DNA of 56,109 nt, from positions 1-56,109 of the forward strand of contig JAUILF010000002.1 of assembly GCA_030433135.1 (NCBI GenBank). Direction: 5' to 3'. This DNA is from Bacteroidia bacterium (GTDB lineage: Bacteria; Bacteroidota; Bacteroidia; Chitinophagales; Saprospiraceae). Made by a program: the position numbers and the translations under genes. Positions 43,868 to 52,981 of this stretch are shown here, piece after piece (position 1 is the stretch's first letter; each line of letters begins with the position of its first letter). Under the pieces are notes generated by a model. It made no database searches. It was not told the origin of the DNA and saw only the letters and a list, made by a program, of their open reading frames with translations.

Positions 43868-44734
43868 ATGAGTTCTTTTTTTGATGACGTATTAGCAGCA
43901 CTTGATTCCTATTATGATGATCTGGTAGCTGCCTTCCCGAAGTTGATTCTATGTATTTTGTTGGTGGCCATTATGTGGCCCACCTATTTGCTCTTTATGA
44001 GGCGTATCCGGCCTTTGCTGAGGGAGAGGATTGAGGATAAACTCTTAGCGAGGTTTGTGACCGGTGTGGTAAAATCTCTTTTTGTGATCATTGGCTTGAT
44101 TCTGATCCTAAAGATAATGGGTTTTCATGTTATGGCAGCTGGTTTGTGGGGGACAGCCGGAGCTGGAGCATTTGTGGTGGGTTTTGCTCTCAAGGATATT
44201 TTTGAACATTTTCTTGCCGGTTTTCTCCTGGCATTAAGCCGGCCTTTTCGCATTGGAGATTCGGTGGAACTGGATGGTAATAGTGGAACAGTGGTAGCAC
44301 TCAACATGAGGAATACACATATCAAATCCTTTGATGGCAAGGATATCTACATTCCCAACGGAAATATTATCAAGAAATCGCTTAAGAATTTTACTATCGA
44401 TGGATATCTACGCTTTGATTATGAGTTACCCCTGGAGTTTAGTTCCGATATTAATAGGGCCAGGTCCATCATACTGAAAGAGCTCGATGATATCCATGGT
44501 GTGTTGACTGAAAACAAAAAGCCATTTGTCACCTTTAGTGAAGTTGGGTCCAGATATATTGCTGTTGGCGTCTATTATTGGGTAGACCTTTTTGACGAAG
44601 GTGTCAATGTCGATGTAATTAAGTTGCGTGCTGCTCACGACGTTATCAATGCGTTACAGGATGCCGGATATTACATACCAGGTAAATTTATGGAAGTGCA
44701 CAAGATGGAAATAGATACCCCATCCAATGGGTAG
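43868..44734 (+). CDS. MscS-type mechanosensitive ion channel (copy 2)
   Basis: The ATG at 43868 (MSSFFDDVLAALDSYYDDL) gives 288 aa. Three membrane segments (about 22-43, 58-79, 82-115) include the pore helix (GTAGAGAFVVGFALKDIFEHFLAGFLLAL), then RPFRIGDSVELDGNSGTVV and IPNGNIIKKSLKNFT. It is more MscS-like in the pore (GxxxAG spacing) than copy 1, and their cytosolic domains differ, so it is not a recent duplicate. The stop overlaps the start of the next gene by 8 bases, which suggests coupled expression with an EEP hydrolase. Confidence 0.95.
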   Translation: MSSFFDDVLAALDSYYDDLVAAFPKLILCILLVAIMWPTYLLFMRRIRPLLRERIEDKLLARFVTGVVKSLFVIIGLILILKIMGFHVMAAGLWGTAGAGAFVVGFALKDIFEHFLAGFLLALSRPFRIGDSVELDGNSGTVVALNMRNTHIKSFDGKDIYIPNGNIIKKSLKNFTIDGYLRFDYELPLEFSSDINRARSIILKELDDIHGVLTENKKPFVTFSEVGSRYIAVGVYYWVDLFDEGVNVDVIKLRAAHDVINALQDAGYYIPGKFMEVHKMEIDTPSNG

Positions 44735-45803
44735 TTCGATTCACATGATATGGTTGATAGGGTCATTTGTAATTGCCCTCTTGACATCGATCTCATTCCT
44801 TCCATCCAGAAAGTGGTACATCACTTGTTGGAAGTACGGATATAGGGTGCTGTTGGTGCTTCACGCAGTTTCTGTGCTTAGCTGGTATTGGATTGAGTCA
44901 CCAATCAGATACTTTTCTACATCATTGGTGTTGATCAATCTTTTTTTATTGGGAATTATCCTGCAAAAAATATATCCCTACCTCAGTATAGCAAGAACAG
45001 AGATGCAGGACTCTGCCCCGGGTGCCGGCCATTTCGAATCGATTTCATTTCTCTTTGCTAATGTTTTACAGACTAATGATCGCTACGAGGATTTCTACCG
45101 TATAGTCGAAGAACTAAAACCGGATGTCATCTTGGCCGTTGAGACAGATGAAACCTGGACCAACAAAATACTGGATTACAGTCGATATAAGTATGCTCAT
45201 TCCTGTCCTTTGGATAATATGTATGGAATGACCATTGTTTCTTTATTGCCTCTGGTTTCCATAAAGACCAGGTATTTGATACAGGATGATATTCCATCCT
45301 TTCATGCCAGAATTCGTACCAGAGGGGGGAAGCATTTTCGATTCTATGGTATTCATCCGCGGCCTCCAAGCCCGGTAGAGTATGAGAATGCCGTACCTAA
45401 GGACCAGGAAATGATCAAACTGGGTAAAATCATCAGTAACTTAGAGGGTGATCACCCTTGTGTGGTCGGGGGAGATCTAAATGATGTCTGCTGGAGTCGG
45501 ACTACCGAGTTGTTTCAGAGTTTGTCGGGCTTGCTCGACCCTCGGAAGGGTAGGGGATTCTATGCTACGTTTCCTTCTAATGTTCCTTTGTTTAATATTC
45601 CGATCGATCAGGTTTTTTGTTCTCCCCATTTCACACTCACGAAGCTTAAGGTGGGGCCTGACTTTGGCTCGGATCACCTGCCTTTATATGTGGAAGTTGA
45701 ATTGAATTCATCCGAGGTACCTGGCAACGACAAACCCGAGTCTGATGAATCTGACGAGAAGGAGGCCAGAGAAATCCTGGATCTGGATCCGGAAGCGGAA
45801 TAG
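44727..45803 (+). CDS. Membrane-anchored endonuclease/exonuclease/phosphatase (EEP) family hydrolase
   Basis: A 358-residue protein. Three N-terminal membrane segments (about 5-26, 36-54, 62-82) anchor an EEP domain (about 105-330). Its active-site motifs are intact: AVETDETW (metal Glu), FYGIHPRPP (His), VVGGDLNDV (Asp/Asn), PIDQVF and FGSDHLPL (final Asp-His). The acidic tail (about 333-358) is unordered. Members cleave phosphodiesters or lipid phosphates; the layout resembles YafD-like proteins. It begins inside the mscS stop region, so channel and hydrolase are made together. The catalytic side is probably extracytoplasmic, by topology inference. Confidence 0.9.
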   Translation: MGSSIHMIWLIGSFVIALLTSISFLPSRKWYITCWKYGYRVLLVLHAVSVLSWYWIESPIRYFSTSLVLINLFLLGIILQKIYPYLSIARTEMQDSAPGAGHFESISFLFANVLQTNDRYEDFYRIVEELKPDVILAVETDETWTNKILDYSRYKYAHSCPLDNMYGMTIVSLLPLVSIKTRYLIQDDIPSFHARIRTRGGKHFRFYGIHPRPPSPVEYENAVPKDQEMIKLGKIISNLEGDHPCVVGGDLNDVCWSRTTELFQSLSGLLDPRKGRGFYATFPSNVPLFNIPIDQVFCSPHFTLTKLKVGPDFGSDHLPLYVEVELNSSEVPGNDKPESDESDEKEAREILDLDPEAE

Positions 45804-45927
45804 GACCAGTTACTGAAAATTATATTGTCAAAATTCCACCGAGGATGAACGAGGATGAATATGAATAAGATCCAGATATAGACACCCATATTCAAGACCC
45901 ATTATTTATGACCAAGAGCCAAATTTT

Positions 45928-46275
45928 CTACTGTATCCATCCCAGATGAGTGTGTTTAAAATGATCCGGGTATTTCAGACCATAACCAAAAATACGATCT
46001 AATGATGTATGTCCGAAAAGTATGATTCCAGCTAGGATCACAGCATCAGACCCGGTAACATGCCCCAGCACAAGTATAGCCAATGCTAACCCTTTGTGAT
46101 GAAAAATGTTGTAGGTGACAGAGCCCACTTTGGAGTTGATTACATATCCCAGCATTCCGATGTCAGGAACAAGAATTAGTGCGATAAACCACCACCAGGC
46201 AAAATCAGTCTGTCTAAACAGATATATGGAGAAAGCAAACATGCCAACTTCTTCTAACTTTAGGACATTATTCAT
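45928..46275 (-). CDS. DUF4260 family membrane protein
   Basis: A 115-residue protein with three to four membrane helices. Family features are FALW-type aromatic runs (FAWWWFIALILVPDIGMLGY), TYNIFHHKGLALAIL, and the C-terminal GHTSLDRIFGYGLKYPDHFKHTHLGWI. The histidines in the last block are well conserved in the family as I recall it. No known function. It is convergent with the EEP gene and divergent from the DUF202 gene. Confidence 0.85.
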   Translation of the reverse strand: MNNVLKLEEVGMFAFSIYLFRQTDFAWWWFIALILVPDIGMLGYVINSKVGSVTYNIFHHKGLALAILVLGHVTGSDAVILAGIILFGHTSLDRIFGYGLKYPDHFKHTHLGWIQ

Positions 46276-46355
46276 AGTTTTTGATATACTTGATTTTAGT
46301 AATGCCAGCGATTTAGCAAAAGGGTATTGCTCATTAGATCAATAATTACCACATT

Positions 46356-46652
46356 TTGGAAGATAAGAATAAAGATCCTGGACCTAAGAATTTACGAGAG
46401 CTTTCATTGACGGATCACCTTGCGATTGATCGTACCAGACTGGCGAATCAGAGAACCATGCTGGCTTATATCCGTCTTGGGCTTTACCTTTTTTTATTTG
46501 CGGTCAGTATTCTTAAGATTGAATTGCTTGAGGACCTGAGAAGTATTGTTGCTGCCTTATGTGTACTCGGAGTAGTCGCCATAGGTATTGGCATGATTCA
46601 ATACCTTCGTATCGGAAAAAAACTGAACCAGCAGGCAGATGGGTATAAATAG
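46356..46652 (+). CDS. DUF202 (YidH-type) membrane protein
   Basis: A 98-residue protein. The core motif LTDHLAIDRTRLANQRTMLAYIRLGLYLF is the DUF202 signature, followed by two more membrane helices (about 40-58, 67-87). The start is a TTG at 46356, because no in-frame ATG lies upstream of the motif. It overlaps the sulfatase start by 14 bases. DUF202 proteins are found beside stress and respiration genes; their function is unknown. Confidence 0.85.
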   Translation: MEDKNKDPGPKNLRELSLTDHLAIDRTRLANQRTMLAYIRLGLYLFLFAVSILKIELLEDLRSIVAALCVLGVVAIGIGMIQYLRIGKKLNQQADGYK

Positions 46653-48201
46653 ACTGCGAAGGATTACCAAACTTTCATTTTTTTCACTGGGTGTTACCCT
46701 GATTCTGTTTTGGATGTTGTACTTGCAACGAGATACAGAAGACTTAGTGCAACGACCCAACATTCTGTTCATAATGTCAGATGACCATACCTCACAGGCC
46801 TGGGGAGTTTATGGTGGTATCTTGTCTGAATATGTGAAAAATGAACACATCAGGGAGCTGACTGAGGACGGGGTATTGCTGACCAATGCCTTTTGTACCA
46901 ATTCGATCTGTGTTCCCAGCAGGGCTTCGATATTAAGTGGAAGATATAGCCATAGAAATGGTGTTTATGATTTGTCGGGTGAGTATCATCCGGACAGTAC
47001 AAATATTGCTAAAGTGTTACAATCAAATGGCTATCAAACGGCCATCTTTGGTAAATGGCACCTGAAGTCAGAGCCACAGGGCTTTGATGATTATATGGTC
47101 CTTCCCGGGCAAGGCAGATATATTGATCCGGTACTGATTACAAGAGCAGAATGGGGAGATGAAGATAATTACCGTGCCTATGAAGGTTATTCGTCTGATG
47201 TAATCACTGATTTCAGTATAGAGTGGCTGGAGGAGAGGGAGACAGATAAACCGTTTTTTCTTTGTACACACTTTAAAGCTACTCATGAACCCTTTTATTA
47301 TCCCGAACGCTACAAAGACTTTCTGGCAGATATTGAACTGCCTTACCCTTCAACCCTGGAGGAGTTTGGTGGAGAGGCATCCGGCCGAACTCACGATGGA
47401 TGGCCACTTGAAATTTTGGGAGATAGATATACGGCTGGAACCGGAGATCGCTATCCGGGGGCTTCATTTTCCTTAGATGGACTGGATACCATGGAAGCGA
47501 GAAAGAAGATCTATCAAAAGTTTGTCAAGGATTTTCTTCGTACCGGCGCTGCTATTGATGACAATATTGGCCGTTTGATTGACTACCTCAAATCTGTAGA
47601 TCAATATGACAACACGATCATCATCTATACGGCAGATCAGGGTTACTTTTTGGGTGAACACGGTTTTTTTGACAAGCGTTTCATTTATGAGGAGTCTCTG
47701 AGAATGCCAACCGTGATTGTGTATTCTGACGAACTTGATGGAAACAGAAAATTGGATGACATCATCCTGAATATAGATTTTCCGGCACTACTGCTGGATT
47801 ATGCCGGAGGATTGGAAATGGATGGAATGCAGGGGAGAAGTTTTCGTTCGAATTTGAATGGTAAGACTCCGGCAGATTGGCGAAAAAGTATGTATTACCG
47901 GTATTGGTCTAACCAGCCGGAAAGACCGGCTCACCTCGGGATCAGAAATGAGCGTTACAAGTTGGCCTTGTTCTACGGGCAATCAAGACTCAACCAGGAA
48001 AGGGATACCATGCCGTATCCTCCCGGATGGGAATTTTATGATCTTTTGCATGATTCTGAGGAGACCAGCAATCGCATGGACGATCCGGCATACCAGGATA
48101 CCATCAGAGCCTTACAGGCAGAGTTACAACAGTTAAAAACGGATCTTGGTGATTCTGAAATAAATCCCGTGATTCAGGATATCTTTAATGAATATTGGTG
48201 A
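46639..48201 (+). CDS. Sulfatase (formylglycine-dependent, membrane or signal anchored)
   Basis: Alkaline-phosphatase-fold hydrolase that removes sulfate esters. It has 520 aa. An N-terminal hydrophobic segment (about 10-28) is a signal peptide or anchor. Metal ligands are Asp48 and Asp49 (MSDDHTSQAWG). The formylglycine site is CVPSRASILSG with Cys91. Later motifs are GKWHL, DNTIIIYTADQGYFLGEHG and the C-terminal AHLGIRNERYKL region. This is the Cys-type that needs a formylglycine-generating enzyme (sulfatase modifier), which is not in the window. The start overlaps the DUF202 gene by 14 bases. The substrate is unknown; sulfated polysaccharides are usual in this phylum. Confidence 0.93.
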   Translation: MGINRLRRITKLSFFSLGVTLILFWMLYLQRDTEDLVQRPNILFIMSDDHTSQAWGVYGGILSEYVKNEHIRELTEDGVLLTNAFCTNSICVPSRASILSGRYSHRNGVYDLSGEYHPDSTNIAKVLQSNGYQTAIFGKWHLKSEPQGFDDYMVLPGQGRYIDPVLITRAEWGDEDNYRAYEGYSSDVITDFSIEWLEERETDKPFFLCTHFKATHEPFYYPERYKDFLADIELPYPSTLEEFGGEASGRTHDGWPLEILGDRYTAGTGDRYPGASFSLDGLDTMEARKKIYQKFVKDFLRTGAAIDDNIGRLIDYLKSVDQYDNTIIIYTADQGYFLGEHGFFDKRFIYEESLRMPTVIVYSDELDGNRKLDDIILNIDFPALLLDYAGGLEMDGMQGRSFRSNLNGKTPADWRKSMYYRYWSNQPERPAHLGIRNERYKLALFYGQSRLNQERDTMPYPPGWEFYDLLHDSEETSNRMDDPAYQDTIRALQAELQQLKTDLGDSEINPVIQDIFNEYW

Positions 48202-48292
48202 TCTAACTACCTTCAATCAATGCAATGGTTTGTTTTGCATAAATTCATCTGGGTTCAAATCAGATCTTTAGAAGGACTCTAAAAGATAGAAA

Positions 48293-49795
48293 GTGCTTAA
48301 AAAACTGGCTTTGGTTCTGACACTGACATTGTCTGGTCTGATGTGGCAATGCGGTATCACGGGCACATCATCCACGGAGGAGCAGTACAGTTATTACTGT
48401 GGCTCATGTCATATGGCTCCCGATCCGTCTCTGTTGAGCTGGGACTTATGGCAAGAGAACGTACTTCCCGAAATGGCAGCCAGACTGGGTGTCAAGGTAG
48501 GTGATTATGATCCATTGCAGGGACTTGGGCTGGAGGAGCAGTACTATATTGAGCTGTTGGGCACTTACCCCGGGGAGCCTTTGATTTCACAGGAAGATTG
48601 GGATGCAATTTGTGTTTACATTGAGGAGAATGCTGCTGATAGCCTGAAGATTGATCGTAGCAGAGCTCACCGAAATGATTCACTAAGTCAATTTGCTTTG
48701 AGGCAGATCAATACCGATAGCTTACCGGGAGCTGATGTAACGGCTATTCACTATAGTGATGAGGATGCTACCTGGATAATTGGAAATAAACGGGGTCAGA
48801 TCTTTCAGCTGGATCAGGGTGAAGTAGTCGAAGGAGGTCAATTGAGTTCGGCGATTTCCGGATTTGCCAAAAAGGATGATGCGATCATAGTATTGGAAAT
48901 GGGGATCATCGGTCCTACTGATATTCCCATGGGAAAAATGTGGCATTTTGCAGACAGCAAAGAGCTTATTCGGGACCGACTATTCAGGCCAGTGCATATC
49001 AATACTGCCCGGTCCGGGGCTGAATTGCCCGGTATGATCCTCTGTGAATATGGAAATCGTGCAGGCAGACTTTCTTTGGTCAGGAAAGTCAGTGAGGAAT
49101 GGGAGCTTCAGCCTTTGATGGAAGTTCCGGGAGTAATCAAGACGGAGGTGGTGGATATGGATGATGATGGTCATGAGGATCTGGTAGTATTGGCAGCTCA
49201 GGGCGATGAGAGCATGTATCTGTTAAGCGGTGATGGAGCTGGAGAGTTTGATACAAAACGCCTGATTCAATTGCCACCAGTTTATGGAATTTCCTGGTTT
49301 GAGCTCCTGGATTATGATGAGGATGGTGATTTGGATATTGTGGTTGTATGCGGAGATAATGCTGACAAGACTTTTGTTCTCAAACCCTATCACGGTCTTC
49401 GGTTATTCTTAAACAATGGTGAAGAACACTTCTCTGAAGCCCTTTTCTATCCAATCTATGGTGCTACAAGAGTGCTTGCCGCTGATTTTGATCAGGATCG
49501 CGATTATGACTTTGCTGTTACCGCTATGTTTCCTGATTTTGAAAACAACCCGGAGGAATCATTTATCTATCTGGAAAACATGGATAGGGACAGGTTTGAA
49601 TATCAGGGGTATACCCATCGGGAGCTTTCCGGTCAGTGGCTGGTGATGGACAAGGGCGACTTCGAAGGTGATGGAGATACAGATATTATCCTGGGGTCAT
49701 ACCTTGATTCTCCGGCTCCCGTACCACCTGAGATGCGAAGAGACTGGATTGAGGCCAATGTAGATTTGGTTATTCTGGAGAACCGGACGAAGTAG
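48293..49795 (+). CDS. Cytochrome c-FG-GAP repeat lipoprotein
   Basis: A 500-residue protein starting at GTG. The signal has a lipobox-like LMWQC (Cys20). A single c-type haem site is CGSCH (Cys36, Cys39, His40) followed by MAPDPS. The first ~115 residues form a small cytochrome-like module. The rest (about 130-490) is a beta-propeller of FG-GAP/VCBS type with calcium-binding DxDxDG loops (DMDDDGHEDLVVL, DYDEDGDLDIVVV, DFDQDRDYDFAVT, GDFEGDGDTDIILG). Haem plus propeller suggests an exported electron-transfer or substrate-binding protein. It follows the sulfatase by 91 nt on the same strand; a functional link is not shown. Confidence 0.85.
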   Translation: MLKKLALVLTLTLSGLMWQCGITGTSSTEEQYSYYCGSCHMAPDPSLLSWDLWQENVLPEMAARLGVKVGDYDPLQGLGLEEQYYIELLGTYPGEPLISQEDWDAICVYIEENAADSLKIDRSRAHRNDSLSQFALRQINTDSLPGADVTAIHYSDEDATWIIGNKRGQIFQLDQGEVVEGGQLSSAISGFAKKDDAIIVLEMGIIGPTDIPMGKMWHFADSKELIRDRLFRPVHINTARSGAELPGMILCEYGNRAGRLSLVRKVSEEWELQPLMEVPGVIKTEVVDMDDDGHEDLVVLAAQGDESMYLLSGDGAGEFDTKRLIQLPPVYGISWFELLDYDEDGDLDIVVVCGDNADKTFVLKPYHGLRLFLNNGEEHFSEALFYPIYGATRVLAADFDQDRDYDFAVTAMFPDFENNPEESFIYLENMDRDRFEYQGYTHRELSGQWLVMDKGDFEGDGDTDIILGSYLDSPAPVPPEMRRDWIEANVDLVILENRTK

Positions 49796-49823
49796 GTCAG
49801 TGTGGATTTTTCCAATTATGGTC

Positions 49824-49854
49824 AAAAAAAATGCCCACCAATAAGGTGGGCATT
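49824..49854 (-). terminator. Rho-independent terminator after the haloperoxidase gene
   Basis: Perfect 10-bp stem AATGCCCACC/GGTGGGCATT with a 5-nt loop. The run of A on the plus strand (49824-49831) gives a T tract on the minus strand. Confidence 0.85.
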
Positions 49855-49882
49855 GCTATAAGTGTCTTTGCGCCGGACTTAA

Positions 49883-52102
49883 TTATCTGTCCAGAACCAC
49901 CATTTTCTTGGGTGTACTGATCTGGTTGTCTATTTGAAGTTGATAAAAATAAACACCTGCATTCAGTATGTCGCCAGCTTGTTCCCAGTTTCTGGTGTGC
50001 ACTCCTGGTGACTTGATTCCTTCATTGATGTGTTGGATCAATCTACCACTCATATCATAAATATGAATGCTCACTTCTGACGAGGATTTGACCGCATACT
50101 CAAAAGTGGTAAAATCTACCACCGGATTCGGATAGTTCTTCACGATTAAACTGCTTGCCGGCCTGAGTTTGTCCTTGTTGGAAGTGGTTCCACCTCGGGA
50201 ACCTGTAAAGTATCCTTTGGCAAATTCGTGTGCTTCCGGTCCGATTTTTTGTCCGGTTTGTCGCCCGGGAACATCATCAATCGGAGGATGAATTCCTCCC
50301 CAAAGACGGGATAGACTGGCCTGGTCAGAAGCATCCCGGTACTTGGCCCATTGTAGTTCGATGTCAATGCTTGGACCTTCCTCAAATACCAGGTATTCGT
50401 TCATAAGTGCATCAAAAATGCCCATACCTCCGGGAAAGTATTCATCACCGGTGATCAGAGTCATTACTTCAGCAGCTGCACGTGAAAAGGTCGAGTGTCC
50501 GGATACATAGCCTGCAAAGGGTGGAGTGATAAAAGATGGTCTTTGATATGGCCACCAGTCACCTGCCAGAATCCAATCAACTCCCGCATGTTCGGTCTCA
50601 CTGATGTAGTCAGGCCCCTTCCAGGCATAAAGTTTTATTTTACCGATATTCTCACCCTGCTCACCTGCCAAAGGGTCCCCGTCTTTCACTACTTCAATAT
50701 GTCCTTCGACCAGTGGTATTCCACCTGGGTGATAGGAGAGCTCAGCTGTATCCGAGCTTTGACCCAGTTCTGCCATTCCGCGGATCGCTGAAATAGGGCG
50801 GATAAAATCATAGTGTGATTTCATTCCCCAAACTGCCACAGCCACATCATGCATAGCACCACCCATGGTGAGGTAGGCTTTCACATCCCATTCCAGATCA
50901 TCCAGGATATCTCCTTCTCCCTCATATCGTTTTTCGAAATCGGGATGGTCGCTCACGTAATTGAGTATTGTAAACCAGTGACCCGGAGGAGTCTCAGAAT
51001 TTGGTCCATCTGCCCAGAATTCGGCCAATACCCGGCCAAAATCACCCATCGGTACTATTTGTGGTTCGTAAGGAGCACCGGTAGCCGGATTGACGGTATA
51101 CCCTGTATCAGCAACACCTCCATCGAGAAAGTTGTAGAAAGCCCTCATTTCCTCTTCATTGGTCGGTAGAGAAGTCAGGTTACCAACAGAAGCGGGCGAA
51201 ATATCTATCATGACTCCATCATCCGGATCAAGATGTCCGGACCATACTGCTACCAGTGCATGATTCCATTTATAGTAGTCATCAAGGCCTGATGTGTTAC
51301 CAGTAGTATCGTGTACTGGCGGAGCACCAGGATCGTGATAAACGTAGTACTCATTTCCTTCTTTATCATAAACGGTCAGGTCTTCCTCCGTCATGGAAAA
51401 AGGAGTGACTTTACCCCATTGTGGGTTTAGAAATTTCCGAGGATTGACACCATCAGCTGCCAGTGGCTGCCAATGATTCATGTCAGTAATGTTCGGATTT
51501 CCGTGTTCTGCCGGAAATAGCGGGTCGTTCACAGGATCATAATAACCTTCAGCATAGGCGTAGTTTTTATCCTCATCCGAATAATCGACCATACCGAATT
51601 CCATACAACTTAGCGCAATATAATTCCCTAATGCAGCTGGTCCGTCGTTGATGTAGTCGGTTGAGATTACAGAAGTATCATATCCGAGCTGGGTCATTAA
51701 CGAGTCAATCCGAGGCATAATAATAGCCGCTCCCGGTGAGTTGGCAAACCGGTGCCGCATAAGCCTGTATGCCGCATAACTGATAGCCTCCTCTCTGGCA
51801 ACTTTAATTTCTTCATCTGTTGCTGGTGGATCCACACCTTCGAATTCACAGAAATACTCTCCCACCTGATTGCCGAGCAAAAAAGTGTTGGCAACATCGT
51901 CATAGGCTGCCCATGCGTCATACATGACCGCTCCAAAATGAAAGAGGTTTCTGGAATGTACGGTGGGTCGTGATGTACTCACTCTTATGGCATCCAGTAA
52001 CTGTTCATTCCACTGACGTGCTACAGAGTGTTGAGCCATTCCACTTTCCGTTAGGAAAGCGAACATCCCCAAAATGAATAAAGGAGTAAAAATTTTTCTC
52101 AT
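49883..52102 (-). CDS. Vanadium-dependent haloperoxidase-family protein with T9SS tail
   Basis: Exported member of the PAP2/vanadium haloperoxidase superfamily, 739 aa. Signal peptide about 1-23 (SGMAQ). The alpha-helical core is about 25-640. The vanadate/phosphate site is visible: FAGYVSGHSTFSRAAAEVM and RLWGGIHPPIDDVPGR, with the expected His and Arg residues. A T9SS sorting domain follows (about 660-739: LIVKNYPNPVVDFTTFEYAV). Members oxidise halides with hydrogen peroxide or, in some cases, act as phosphatases; halide choice cannot be told. It is monocistronic, with a terminator after it and a 336-nt divergent region before it. Confidence 0.92.
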   Translation of the reverse strand: MRKIFTPLFILGMFAFLTESGMAQHSVARQWNEQLLDAIRVSTSRPTVHSRNLFHFGAVMYDAWAAYDDVANTFLLGNQVGEYFCEFEGVDPPATDEEIKVAREEAISYAAYRLMRHRFANSPGAAIIMPRIDSLMTQLGYDTSVISTDYINDGPAALGNYIALSCMEFGMVDYSDEDKNYAYAEGYYDPVNDPLFPAEHGNPNITDMNHWQPLAADGVNPRKFLNPQWGKVTPFSMTEEDLTVYDKEGNEYYVYHDPGAPPVHDTTGNTSGLDDYYKWNHALVAVWSGHLDPDDGVMIDISPASVGNLTSLPTNEEEMRAFYNFLDGGVADTGYTVNPATGAPYEPQIVPMGDFGRVLAEFWADGPNSETPPGHWFTILNYVSDHPDFEKRYEGEGDILDDLEWDVKAYLTMGGAMHDVAVAVWGMKSHYDFIRPISAIRGMAELGQSSDTAELSYHPGGIPLVEGHIEVVKDGDPLAGEQGENIGKIKLYAWKGPDYISETEHAGVDWILAGDWWPYQRPSFITPPFAGYVSGHSTFSRAAAEVMTLITGDEYFPGGMGIFDALMNEYLVFEEGPSIDIELQWAKYRDASDQASLSRLWGGIHPPIDDVPGRQTGQKIGPEAHEFAKGYFTGSRGGTTSNKDKLRPASSLIVKNYPNPVVDFTTFEYAVKSSSEVSIHIYDMSGRLIQHINEGIKSPGVHTRNWEQAGDILNAGVYFYQLQIDNQISTPKKMVVLDR

Positions 52103-52438
52103 AAGATCATTTTTTTTGCAAGGTAGCTAAAATATTCAATTATTTATTAATATATAAGTCCTTCATAATTAAATCTATTTGGGGTCGAATAGATAATAAA
52201 GTAGATGAAAGTATTCATGTAGGTTGCAAACTTTGCACCAGCTTTTGCTTAAATCAAGCTTCAATATCGCTGCTAGTTAATGAATTACGGGAAAATATTC
52301 CCAATATGGGCGGTGATTGAATGTCATATTTTGATGAAACCGCGCATTGTATTGATGAATGGGAAGTATCCTTTTTTCATTGTTACTGACCCTATTCTTT
52401 TTGTAACTTAAGGGGATTATTAACACAATAAACCAATT
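52103..52438. other. 336-nt divergent intergenic region
   Basis: Separates the haloperoxidase-family gene (minus) from the DinB-fold gene (plus); it should carry both promoters. The first 100 bases are AT-rich. I found no complete TTG-N19-TAnnTTTG match. A minus-strand ORF through the region overlaps the DinB gene and lacks protein-like character. Confidence 0.5.
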
Positions 52439-52951
52439 ATGAAATGTTTGATTACGTTGATCTTTTGTCTTTCCACGATCCTCACATATGCTCAGGATAA
52501 TTTCACTCAAGCAACTATACAGGGGGTATTTAGCCGTAACAATGAGCAGATAGTGGGATTGGCTGAGGCCTTTTCGGAAGATCAGTATAAGTGGCGCCCT
52601 GCGGAGGGTGTTCGGTCTGTAGGAGAGGTACTCCTTCATGTGGCACAAGCCAACTACTTTATTCTGTCCAACCTCGGTTTTGAAACACCTGAAGATGTGG
52701 ATATGATGACACTGGCTCAAGTCACAGGGAAAGACAACATCGTAGCTGAGGTGAAGAAAGCCATGGATTATGCTCAGGAAAAAATTGGAATGGTTGAAAC
52801 CTCAAAAATGCAAGACAAGGTTGAGCTTCCCTTCGGAGAATTTACGACACTGAGCAGCGTACTGATTGTGCTGGAACATTCAGGAGAGCATAAAGGCCAA
52901 CTGATAGCATATGCACGATCCAATGGCATTACTCCACCCTGGAGTGAATAA
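52439..52951 (+). CDS. Secreted DinB-fold protein
   Basis: Four-helix metal-binding protein of the DinB/YfiT superfamily, 170 aa, with an N-terminal signal peptide (about 1-19, ILTYAQ). Likely metal ligands are the histidine in VGEVLLHVAQANY and the two in VLEHSGEHKGQLIAYARSNG. DinB relatives act as thiol- or metal-dependent transferases; most are cytoplasmic, so export is a distinctive feature. The substrate is unknown. A terminator follows at 52982, and it appears monocistronic. Confidence 0.9.
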   Translation: MKCLITLIFCLSTILTYAQDNFTQATIQGVFSRNNEQIVGLAEAFSEDQYKWRPAEGVRSVGEVLLHVAQANYFILSNLGFETPEDVDMMTLAQVTGKDNIVAEVKKAMDYAQEKIGMVETSKMQDKVELPFGEFTTLSSVLIVLEHSGEHKGQLIAYARSNGITPPWSE

Positions 52952-52981
52952 TTTAGGTGCCTGGAGGTTGTAAGATATGAG

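Noticed and set aside
52277..52720. 147-residue minus-strand ORF
   Set aside because: Overlaps the well-supported DinB-fold gene on the opposite strand and has a histidine- and cysteine-laden sequence without a fold pattern.
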